From NCBI GenBank assembly GCA_029932835.1, contig JAOZPI010000041.1, positions 1 to 7,385 of the forward strand: a stretch of DNA of 7,385 bases, in the 5' to 3' direction. Below the pieces are notes generated by a model. That model ran no database searches. It was not told the origin of the DNA and was given only the letters and a program-made list of their open reading frames with translations. Shown here in pieces: positions 1 to 5,749 of the stretch. The position numbers and the translations under genes are program-made. The first letter of the stretch is position 1; each line of letters begins with the position of its first letter. This DNA comes from an archaeon (GTDB lineage Archaea; Altiarchaeota; Altiarchaeia; JAFGQM01).

Positions 1-1479
1 AGGGATAAAACACTCAAGCTCCTTATCACAAAGCCCCCGGAGCTCTTCAATATATCAAAAGGGGATAATTTCTCCGAGTGGTATATAGAATTGGTAAGAA
101 GAGCCAAGATGATGGATCAACGCACCCCAGTGAAGGGCTTTGATGTAATCATGCCAAATGCTTATGCTATATGGGAAAGGATTCAGGAGTTTCTAAATGC
201 GGAATTTGAGGGGATTGGAGTTAAAAACGCGTATTTTCCGCTACTAATACCAGAAAAACTGCTAAAAGAGGAGGCAGAACACTTTGAGGGCTTTGTTCCA
301 GAGGTGGCATGGGTAACACATGGGGGAGAAACTCGACTTGAGAATAGATTGGCTATACGACCAACAAGCGAAACGATTATATACTATATGTTTTCCCTTT
401 GGATACGAAGCTACCAAGACCTCCCAATTATGGTAAACCAGTGGTGTAATGTGGTGAGGTGGGAAACAAAGATGACAAAGCCCTTCTTGAGGGGGAGGGA
501 ATTCCTTTGGCAAGAAGGACACACCGCCTTTGCAACAGAGAGAGAGGCAGAAGGGAACGTAAGGGATATTCTTGCGATATATAGGCGTCTCTTGGAGGAG
601 AGACTCAGAATTGCGTGTTTCTTTGTGAAGAGGCCAGAGTGGGACAAATTTGCAGGAGCTGTGGAAACCATATCTGTTGAGACGCTGATGCCAGACGGCA
701 GGGTATTACAAGCAGGCACTGTGCACAATCTGGGCCAGAATTTCTCAAAGCCGTTTGGAATAGAGTTCTTGGATGAAAAAAACAGAAAGAGGAACGTATA
801 CCAAACATCATGGGGCGTTAGCACCCGGCTTATAGGAGCTCTGATAATGAGCCATGGAGACGACAGGGGTTTAGTCCTCCCATTTTCTCTTGCTCCAAAG
901 CAGATAGTTATAATTCCCATCTTATTCAAGGAGTCGAAAGAAGAGGTTTTAAAAGGGTGCGAAGAAGTGAGGATCATGCTTGAGAACGCTGGATTTTCAG
1001 TCGAGGTGGATGCATCAGAAAAACGCCCAGGAGAAAAGCACTATTATTGGGAAATGATGGGGGTTCCACTAAGGATAGAGATAGGACCAAAGGAGATAGA
1101 GGAGGGGAGTGTTGTGCTTGCCCTAAGGAAGGGTAAGAAGAGAAAGGTGGAGAGGAGGAGGATTATTGAAGAAGTAGAGCGAGCTTCCCAGGAGATAGAC
1201 CAAAGGCTACTGAAGGAAAGCGCACAATCTCTGGAGGAGGGAATCGTGGAAGCTAGGGATCTAGACAGTGTGAAGAAGGTGCTATCTATGGGAAAAATAG
1301 CGAAGGTCCCCTTCTGCTCTATAGAAGAGGACGGGACAGAATGTAATAGGAGGCTGAAGGAGATGACGGGAGCTGAGGTGAGAGGGAGCCTTTATCCGCA
1401 GGAGGAGAAGGGGAGAGGGAAATGTATTGTATGTGGGAGGGATGCAAAGGTCATGGTGTATGTAGCAAAAAGCTATTAG
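1..1479 (+). CDS. proS: Prolyl-tRNA synthetase, archaeal/eukaryotic type (5' end open at window edge)
   Basis: Class IIa aminoacyl-tRNA synthetase that charges tRNA-Pro with proline using ATP in the cytoplasm. Counting the TTG codon at 91 as residue 1, I see the TSE substrate loop (92-94, in RPTSET), motif 2 (RWETK at 123-127 and the FLRGREFLWQEGHTAFA segment), the VHNLGQNFSK block (211-220), motif 3 (SHGDDRGLVLP, 254-264), the anticodon-binding domain (about 271-375), and a C-terminal domain with four Cys (409, 418, 445, 448) as in zinc-binding members. It ends in Tyr, as archaeal enzymes do. The start is unresolved. The frame has no stop back to base 1, and the conserved FSEWY segment (70-84) lies before the TTG at 91, so that TTG cannot be the true start. 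The true start is upstream of the window or at a non-canonical codon such as ATA at 52, which has GGAG nine bases before it and would give 475 aa, close to the family length. It is first in a probable operon with dph6, 26 bp downstream. Confidence 0.96.
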   Translation, partial: RDKTLKLLITKPPELFNISKGDNFSEWYIELVRRAKMMDQRTPVKGFDVIMPNAYAIWERIQEFLNAEFEGIGVKNAYFPLLIPEKLLKEEAEHFEGFVPEVAWVTHGGETRLENRLAIRPTSETIIYYMFSLWIRSYQDLPIMVNQWCNVVRWETKMTKPFLRGREFLWQEGHTAFATEREAEGNVRDILAIYRRLLEERLRIACFFVKRPEWDKFAGAVETISVETLMPDGRVLQAGTVHNLGQNFSKPFGIEFLDEKNRKRNVYQTSWGVSTRLIGALIMSHGDDRGLVLPFSLAPKQIVIIPILFKESKEEVLKGCEEVRIMLENAGFSVEVDASEKRPGEKHYYWEMMGVPLRIEIGPKEIEEGSVVLALRKGKKRKVERRRIIEEVERASQEIDQRLLKESAQSLEEGIVEARDLDSVKKVLSMGKIAKVPFCSIEEDGTECNRRLKEMTGAEVRGSLYPQEEKGRGKCIVCGRDAKVMVYVAKSY

Positions 1480-1492
1480 GATTGAATTTAAC

Positions 1493-1500
1493 AAAGGGGT
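1493..1500 (+). promoter_or_regulatory. Ribosome binding site of dph6
   Basis: The purine run AAAGGGGT ends five bases before the ATG at 1506. This supports that start and suggests leadered translation within a transcript shared with proS. The 26-bp gap contains no convincing separate promoter. Confidence 0.55.
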
Positions 1501-1505
1501 AGCAA

Positions 1506-2132
1506 ATGCGCGTTGTGGCTCTGTTCTCTGGGGGCAAAGACTCTACATACGCTGTGCATTATGCACAACAGCAGGGGTATGATGTGGTATGTCTTCTTAC
1601 AATGTTGTCCAAGAATCCAGAGTCGTATATGTACCACACCCTCAACCTTGATATTATTCCAAAACAAGCCAAAGCAATGGGGATCAAGCTCTATCAAGCG
1701 AAAACAGAGGGAGAAAAAGAGGCAGAATTAGAGGATTTGAAGGAAGCACTAAAAAGGATCAAAGAGGCGGAGGGTATCGAGGGTGTGTTGTCTGGAGCCC
1801 TGGCATCAGAGTACCAAAAAACCAGGATAGAACGAATTTGTGAGGAGCTGGGACTGGCTAGCATATCCCCTCTCTGGCACGTAGATGAGAGGGTGTATAT
1901 GAAGATGTTGATTGAAGCTGGTTTTGATGTCAGAGTTGCTGGGACCTTCGCTGAGGGGTTAGAGAAAGGGATGATTGGGAAAAAACTGGACTATGAAATG
2001 CTGGGGATCTTTGAAAGGTTGGCAATTCACCCAGCGGGAGAAGGCGGAGAATACGAAACCACAGTGTTGGACGGGCCAGGGTTTTCCAGAGCGCTGAGGA
2101 CATTGGCATCAGGATCTAAGCGCGGGAGATGA
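1506..2132 (+). CDS. dph6: Diphthine--ammonia ligase (Dph6-type ATP pyrophosphatase)
   Basis: Predicted to catalyse the last step of diphthamide synthesis on the conserved His of archaeal elongation factor 2, amidating diphthine with ammonium and ATP. The N-terminal PP-loop SGGKDS is at residues 8-13, followed by the family blocks SKNPESYMYH (35-44), GALASEYQKTRIE (97-109), SPLWH (121-125) and GEGGEYET (178-185), all highly characteristic of this family. At 208 aa it is shorter than archaeal relatives of about 220-230 aa as I recall them. After VLDGP (187-191) the usual beta-strand tail is replaced by a short basic end, and the other two frames there show no obvious displaced tail. Its TGA overlaps the ATG of the next gene in ATGA (2129-2132), so the two are probably translationally coupled. 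A role as another PP-loop ligase cannot be excluded, but the motifs fit Dph6 well. Confidence 0.92.
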   Translation: MRVVALFSGGKDSTYAVHYAQQQGYDVVCLLTMLSKNPESYMYHTLNLDIIPKQAKAMGIKLYQAKTEGEKEAELEDLKEALKRIKEAEGIEGVLSGALASEYQKTRIERICEELGLASISPLWHVDERVYMKMLIEAGFDVRVAGTFAEGLEKGMIGKKLDYEMLGIFERLAIHPAGEGGEYETTVLDGPGFSRALRTLASGSKRGR

Positions 2133-2938
2133 GAACAATCAAAGCAGAAGAGAGATCAAGGGAGATAAAGGAAAGCACAAGACGTGCATATAACCGAGTT
2201 GCGGGGGATTACGATAGGTGGTACTGGTCTAAAAGGGCACAGAGGCTGAGGTCAAGACTCACAGATATTGTTGTGGGGAGGGTTGCCAAGGAGTTGTACA
2301 CAAGAAGACAGAGAGGGAGAGGCGAGGTAAGGGGAGAAATATTAGATGTGGGATGTGGAAGCGGCCATCTGGTTCCAAAACTCTCTACCCTGGGAAGGTA
2401 TACTGGGTTGGATATAGCAGAGAACATGGTTTCATACTGTAGATCTAGGTATGGTGACTATGAAGGTAAATTCGTTGTTGGAGACGCAGAAGATATGCCA
2501 TTTGGAGAGGGGGAATTTGACTGCGTGATCTGTTTTTGGACCTTCCACCACTTCCCTGATCCAGAGGTGGCGCTAAGGGAGATGTGGAGGGTTCTAAAAC
2601 CAGGGGGTTTTACGGTGATTGCAACCTTTGGATCGTGCGGAGTTAACCCATTTCCAAGGATAGGAGATTGGATATCTTCAAAATATTGGGGGTTTCAAAC
2701 CCGCAGGTACTCAAAGGCAGAGATGCTAGAGATGCTGCAAAAGTGCGGGTTCAGGAGAATAGAAGGGAAGATAATTGGGGAAGAAAGGTTACTCCGACTC
2801 CTTGGGATTAACTTCATAATTGTAAGCGGGACAAAAGGGCTGCAGAGGGGAGGAAGGAATCGGAGAGAGAGGATGGAGGGAAGTACAGGGGGCAGGAGTG
2901 CAAGACCTGGAGACGAGAAGAAGGGAAAGGGAGGGTGA
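2129..2938 (+). CDS. Class I SAM-dependent methyltransferase (UbiE/Methyltransf_11-like), substrate unknown
   Basis: Rossmann-fold methyltransferase. The N-terminal helix STRRAYNRVAGDYD (16-29) is typical of the UbiE-like group. Motif I is ILDVGCGSG (71-79), the acidic ribose-binding residue is D95 in TGLDIAENM, the post-II motif is GDAEDMPF (118-125), and the FWTFHHFPDPEVALREMWRVLKPGG block spans about 136-160. The substrate cannot be read from sequence. The group includes quinone, lipid, small-molecule and tRNA methyltransferases. It is not Dph5, which belongs to the tetrapyrrole-methylase fold. The ATG overlaps the dph6 stop. The GGGAG at 2124-2128 abuts the start with no spacer, so reinitiation after dph6 is likely. 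The last 35 residues or so (235-269) form a Gly/Arg/Lys-rich, low-complexity, probably disordered tail whose coding DNA also carries the ribosome binding site of the next gene. Confidence 0.88.
   Translation: MRTIKAEERSREIKESTRRAYNRVAGDYDRWYWSKRAQRLRSRLTDIVVGRVAKELYTRRQRGRGEVRGEILDVGCGSGHLVPKLSTLGRYTGLDIAENMVSYCRSRYGDYEGKFVVGDAEDMPFGEGEFDCVICFWTFHHFPDPEVALREMWRVLKPGGFTVIATFGSCGVNPFPRIGDWISSKYWGFQTRRYSKAEMLEMLQKCGFRRIEGKIIGEERLLRLLGINFIIVSGTKGLQRGGRNRRERMEGSTGGRSARPGDEKKGKGG
2929..2937 (+). promoter_or_regulatory. Ribosome binding site of the OB-fold gene
   Basis: GGGAGGGTG, close to the archaeal anti-Shine-Dalgarno complement, lies five bases before the ATG at 2943 and contains the start of the preceding gene's TGA (2936-2938). 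It decides in favour of 2943 over the in-frame ATG at 2898, which would lie inside the methyltransferase gene. Confidence 0.7.
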
Positions 2939-2942
2939 AAAA

Positions 2943-3287
2943 ATGAGGGAGGCGTATATTATTCTCCTTGCCTTTGCTTCAGTGCTTGGGATAATCACAA
3001 TTGGGGTTATATCCCCCTACATAGAGCCTCCAGTCATAAAACTAAGCAATGTGGACACAAATATGGTGAACCACATAGTGCATGTTAGGGGAGTAATCGT
3101 GGAGATGAGAAAGTTTAGGAATGGAGTGAACATTTTAATAGAGGAAGAGGGATTTAGGAGGGAGGCTGTATATTTTGGGAACCTCAGTGGGAGGGAGGGA
3201 ATGTGCGTTGATGTGATTGGAGATGTGACCTCAGAGGGGGGAGAGATAAAAATTAGGGCAAGAAGGGCAAACACGTTTGTGTGCTGA
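2943..3287 (+). CDS. Small membrane-anchored OB-fold protein
   Basis: A 114-aa protein with one N-terminal hydrophobic helix (about 5-24, YIILLAFASVLGIITIGVIS) followed by an all-beta domain of about 80 residues. The spacing HVRGVIVEMRKF, GVNILIEEE, REAVYFG, CVDVIGDV and EIKIRARR (about 47-108) resembles the five strands of a tRNA_anti/OB fold. The helix has no obvious cleavage site, so I read it as an uncleaved anchor. A topology with the OB domain outside the membrane is plausible but not proven. Known OB domains bind nucleic acid, oligosaccharide or protein, and nothing here picks one ligand. It starts 4 bp after the methyltransferase stop and appears to be last in the proS-dph6 transcription unit. 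There are two Cys, at 88 and at the C-terminus (114). Confidence 0.75.
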   Translation: MREAYIILLAFASVLGIITIGVISPYIEPPVIKLSNVDTNMVNHIVHVRGVIVEMRKFRNGVNILIEEEGFRREAVYFGNLSGREGMCVDVIGDVTSEGGEIKIRARRANTFVC

Positions 3288-3330
3288 TGCGATTCTCTGA
3301 TAGTGGAGTGCAGGCTCGGTCCCGATACTT

Positions 3331-3350
3331 CTATATCAGGCTATATCAGG
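3331..3350. repeat. Perfect 10-bp tandem duplication (CTATATCAGG twice)
   Basis: Two adjacent identical copies of CTATATCAGG, at 3331-3340 and 3341-3350. The second copy contains the complement of the TGA stop (3346-3348) of the - strand methyltransferase gene. The repeat sits in the 58-bp gap between two converging genes. Each copy also contains TATA, but neither is positioned to drive a recognised gene. Confidence 0.85.
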
Positions 3351-4107
3351 GTCTTGCCTCTCTCCCCAGCTGGATGTTCTGCCCTCCTGTGTTCTTCCGT
3401 CTCTTGGATCTGGGAGGGAGCAAGCGAAGGATTTTCCTGTAGAAACTTATAAGGCGCCTTCCCTCCTGCTTGCTCAGCATCGCCTTTCCATAGACGCGGT
3501 CAAGGGTAGCTGACATAAAGCGCCGTTGATGAGGTTGTTCATAAACCCTGTTTATGATCTGAGTTGTGTACAAGTTGAGATAATTCCTAAGTGTCCTGCT
3601 AAGCGGGTCCTCCCTTACAGTGCCCCTGAGCTGCTTTTTGGAGAGTTCATAAAGTATTATCGCAACGCTCTGGGCTAGATTGAAGATCGGATACCTTGGG
3701 TTAGAGGGTATTCTGACAACAAAGTCTGTTTTTTCAAGAATTATATTAGGGAGGCCAGAGGCCTCATTTCCGAAGAGTAAGGCAAGACGGCCGTTTAGAT
3801 CTGTTAAACCCATCTGAGATAGCTGTTCTGGTGTTATTGCCCGTCTCTTAGGTGTCTTCTGCCCTCCCCTCTTTCCTGTTGTTCCAACAATATATTCGCA
3901 TCCTTCCAAGGCATCTTCTAAGTTTTGCACTACGTGCGCTCTCTGTAGAATGTCTGCAGCATGACTCGAGAAGGCCTTTGCAACACCCCCAATATGGCAG
4001 GGTGAGACTAGGTATAGATCAGAAAAACCCAGATTCTTCATCACTCTTGCCACAGATCCGATGTTCCCCTGCTCTTTTGGCTCCACAAGGACTATTCTTA
4101 CATCCAT
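3346..4107 (-). CDS. trmJ: TrmJ-like SPOUT (TrmH/SpoU family) RNA 2'-O-methyltransferase
   Basis: SPOUT-fold enzyme predicted to methylate ribose 2'-OH groups in RNA with SAM. Archaeal TrmJ acts on C32 of the tRNA anticodon loop. Motif 1 is EPKEQGNIGSVARVMKNLGF (9-28, with N15 and R21), motif 2 is LLFGNEASGL (110-119), and motif 3 is IPSNPRYPIFNLAQSVAIILYEL (133-155), which builds the trefoil knot that binds SAM. The C-terminal extension (about 190-230, RFMSATLDRVYGKAMLSKQEGRRLISFYRKIL) matches the helical tail of TrmJ proteins. After it, 231-253 is a strongly basic, probably disordered tail (PPRSKRRK and onward). The length of 253 aa fits the family. There is no clear ribosome binding site before the ATG, and a TATA-like box centred near 4140 predicts a very short leader. 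The assignment to TrmJ rather than another TrmH-group enzyme is by motif resemblance. Confidence 0.9.
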   Translation of the reverse strand: MDVRIVLVEPKEQGNIGSVARVMKNLGFSDLYLVSPCHIGGVAKAFSSHAADILQRAHVVQNLEDALEGCEYIVGTTGKRGGQKTPKRRAITPEQLSQMGLTDLNGRLALLFGNEASGLPNIILEKTDFVVRIPSNPRYPIFNLAQSVAIILYELSKKQLRGTVREDPLSRTLRNYLNLYTTQIINRVYEQPHQRRFMSATLDRVYGKAMLSKQEGRRLISFYRKILRLLPPRSKRRKNTGGQNIQLGREARP

Positions 4108-4135
4108 TTGATAGTGGGAATACCGTATCTCAGCC

Positions 4136-4162
4136 TATTTTTAACCCAGTGGCTTTAAAATA
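4136..4162. promoter_or_regulatory. Divergent promoter region between trmJ-like and surface-protein genes
   Basis: The 72-bp gap between the divergent starts holds two A/T blocks, TATTTTTAA (4136-4144) and TTTAAAATA (4154-4162), both readable as TATA-like on either strand. For the - strand gene the 4136-4144 box predicts transcription starting about 7 bases before its ATG. The second box would give a leader of about 25 bases. For the + strand gene the 4136-4144 box predicts a start near 4166, at the ribosome binding site itself, so the assignment for that gene is unclear. Confidence 0.45.
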
Positions 4163-4170
4163 AGGAGGGA
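4162..4170 (+). promoter_or_regulatory. Ribosome binding site of the coiled-coil surface-protein gene
   Basis: AAGGAGGGA is a strong Shine-Dalgarno-like run nine bases before the ATG at 4180. It supports that start and indicates a leadered transcript, unlike the genes to the right. Confidence 0.6.
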
Positions 4171-4179
4171 GACAGAAAA

Positions 4180-5304
4180 ATGCTGAGCAGGGAATGGCTT
4201 CTTGTTGCTTTGGGTCTCACGATCATGTTTTTCTTTGGAATAGGATCTGGGAGCGTGAGCCAGGTAAAGGCCGGACAAATCTGTGAGGATTATGGGATAG
4301 AGGGGGAGGGTGTGCAAGTGAGTGGCCCTATTGAGTGTGGGGGGAGCTACTGGGTATGCGAATTCATGTATTATGGAGTAAAACAGAGTCTCCTGATCGC
4401 GGTTAGTGAGGGAGATGGGAGAGTGGCGGATGGAGAGACCCTAAGGGGGGTGATGGAAACCTGGTACAGCCTTGGAGATGGGAGCTATATCTTTAAGACA
4501 GTGGCAACAGATCCAAATTTTGGAATGCAGATGGATGGGATGAACGTCTCGCTGAACAACTACGGATTGATATTAAAATCCCTAGAAGAGGATGGATATA
4601 TAAACCAACCAACATATGTTGAGATGGTGGGGGATATAGAAGAACTGCAGAATATGTCAGAGAATCTCTCCAGACGGGTAGCAGAGCTATATAATACCTC
4701 AGAAAGGCTAAAGGAATCTGCAGATTGTGAGACGCTGGGAGTGTTTATCGAAAGACTAAACGAAACGCTACTCAGCATACAAAATTTTAGCTCCTGCTGG
4801 GGTGAGTTTATAGACAGGTATAATAATATAGTTTCGGAGAGTGGAACGTACATACCGGGGATCAATCCAAGCAATGCTGAGATACTAAAACAGCAGGCTG
4901 TGGCTGGTTATAAGTCCCTGAGGAGGTACAAGAGGGAGATGGGAGAATTTGAAGAGATCGCCATGAACAACTTGAAAAGCAGAGAGGAGAGAAAAGAGAC
5001 AAAGGAGGAGTTGGATAGGGCTTATGAGATAATAAAGGACTCCGGAAGCACTGAGGCTGTAGAGGAGTATAACAACGCTGTAGAACTCTTCAATGAGGGG
5101 GAATACAGAAAGGCGAAAAAGAGGGCCAGAGAGGCTATAGCACTAGCTGGGTCCAAAAAGCAGGAACCCGGGGGAGAGAGTGAAGAGAGGGGAGGGGGGT
5201 GGCCTATAAGTTATTACGCAGGTATCGCACTTGTTGTTTTGGTAGCGATCATCTTGCTAAGACGGCACTTTGGTGGGGAAGAGGAGGGAGAGGAGGGCGA
5301 CTAG
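4180..5304 (+). CDS. Uncharacterised secreted coiled-coil protein with C-terminal membrane anchor
   Basis: I do not recognise a named family. The 374-aa protein has an N-terminal signal or anchor helix (about 6-22). A globular part (about 32-135) carries Cys35, 53 and 60 and a YWVCEFMYYGVKQSLLIAV beta-hairpin-like segment, vaguely like PepSY-type domains. A helical coiled-coil part (about 145-325) carries Cys183 and 206, and its end (LFNEGEYRKAKKRAREAIALA, 303-323) resembles a single TPR-like helical hairpin. A Gly/Glu linker (325-342) leads to a transmembrane helix (346-360), then RR and a short acidic cytoplasmic tail. Six N-X-S/T sequons (N122, 158, 162, 172, 194, 202) cluster in one 80-residue stretch, suggesting heavy N-glycosylation outside the cell. 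The layout implies most of the protein is outside, with the C-terminus inside. It converges on hjc, sharing the stop palindrome. Function unknown; a structural or receptor-like surface role is inference only. Confidence 0.82.
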   Translation: MLSREWLLVALGLTIMFFFGIGSGSVSQVKAGQICEDYGIEGEGVQVSGPIECGGSYWVCEFMYYGVKQSLLIAVSEGDGRVADGETLRGVMETWYSLGDGSYIFKTVATDPNFGMQMDGMNVSLNNYGLILKSLEEDGYINQPTYVEMVGDIEELQNMSENLSRRVAELYNTSERLKESADCETLGVFIERLNETLLSIQNFSSCWGEFIDRYNNIVSESGTYIPGINPSNAEILKQQAVAGYKSLRRYKREMGEFEEIAMNNLKSREERKETKEELDRAYEIIKDSGSTEAVEEYNNAVELFNEGEYRKAKKRAREAIALAGSKKQEPGGESEERGGGWPISYYAGIALVVLVAIILLRRHFGGEEEGEEGD

Positions 5305-5681
5305 AGAGTCCTTTGTTCTCCCACGAGGGTTTCAAAGGTGATGGACGCCTCAGATTTTGATATTCTGGTTCCCCTCAGAAGCTCAAGAGGATAGAAACGA
5401 GGTTTGAGTTTGTTGAATTTTACCGCTATATATGCCTCGCAATCCGCACGCTCCCTGAAGACCCGCATCTTCTCAAGGTCGTGCCTGTCCAGACGAAGAG
5501 AATCCTTTGAGGTCGTCTTGCACTCAACTATAAGCACCCGGTCTCCGCGGATGGCGATTATATCAGGGAGGGGGAGGGGAGCTGATCCACTCCCAGCTGC
5601 CCGCATTGCGGCGAATCCATTCTTCCAGAACTCCCGCACAAGGCTCCTTTCAAAATTCGCACCCTTTTGGTAAAATCCCAT
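5301..5681 (-). CDS. hjc: Holliday junction resolvase Hjc
   Basis: Archaeal Holliday junction endonuclease that cuts four-way DNA junctions symmetrically during recombination and fork repair, working as a dimer. The 126-aa length is typical. It begins with the family hallmark KGANFERSLVREFW (6-19), then GFAAMRAAGSG (22-32), the nuclease core PDIIA (39-43) and VECKTT (52-57). The expected metal-binding and catalytic residues of this PD-(D/E)XK enzyme are all present: E11, D40, E53 and K55, plus S31 or S33 near the position of the conserved Ser. The start follows a TATA-like CCTTTTAACC (5701-5710) with no Shine-Dalgarno sequence, so it is probably leaderless. It is flanked on both sides by unrelated surface-protein genes and appears to be transcribed alone or by readthrough from the gene to its right. 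Confidence 0.95.
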   Translation of the reverse strand: MGFYQKGANFERSLVREFWKNGFAAMRAAGSGSAPLPLPDIIAIRGDRVLIVECKTTSKDSLRLDRHDLEKMRVFRERADCEAYIAVKFNKLKPRFYPLELLRGTRISKSEASITFETLVGEQRTL

Positions 5682-5700
5682 GGATAATTAAGATTTCATA

Positions 5701-5710
5701 GGTTAAAAGG
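5701..5710 (-). promoter_or_regulatory. Predicted TATA-like promoter of hjc
   Basis: On the - strand this reads CCTTTTAACC. Its centre lies about 25 bases before the hjc ATG (5681), the usual archaeal TATA-to-start distance for a leaderless transcript. It resembles the CCTTTTTATTC elements of the two genes to the right. Confidence 0.5.
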
Positions 5711-5749
5711 ATGGAAGGATCGAGGGGGCGTTCACAAGAGGGGATGGAG

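Noticed and set aside
411..977. 188-codon open frame on the - strand inside proS
   Set aside because: It is fully antisense to strongly conserved ProRS motifs, its product has no recognisable domain, and purine-rich coding DNA commonly leaves the opposite strand open.
2898..2942. Earlier in-frame ATG for the OB-fold gene
   Set aside because: It would add 15 charged residues before the membrane helix and lies inside the methyltransferase gene, while the ATG at 2943 has an excellent ribosome binding site five bases upstream.
3331..3350. Tandem 10-bp repeat as a CRISPR or attachment site
   Set aside because: There are only two copies, no spacers, no integrase and no flanking tRNA gene.
4154..4162. 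TTTAAAATA as a leaderless promoter for the coiled-coil gene
   Set aside because: Its distance to the ATG at 4180 would place the transcription start at or past the start codon and would exclude the strong ribosome binding site beside it.
3852..4163. 103-codon open frame on the + strand across the trmJ-like start
   Set aside because: It is antisense to the SPOUT motif 1 region and runs through the divergent promoter region; its product has no domain-like pattern.
5170..5202. Runs of G (GGGGG, GGGG, GGGGGG, GG) as a possible G-quadruplex
   Set aside because: The runs encode the Gly/Glu linker before the membrane helix, the loop after the first run is long, and G-rich codons are general in this genome. 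No regulatory position is evident.
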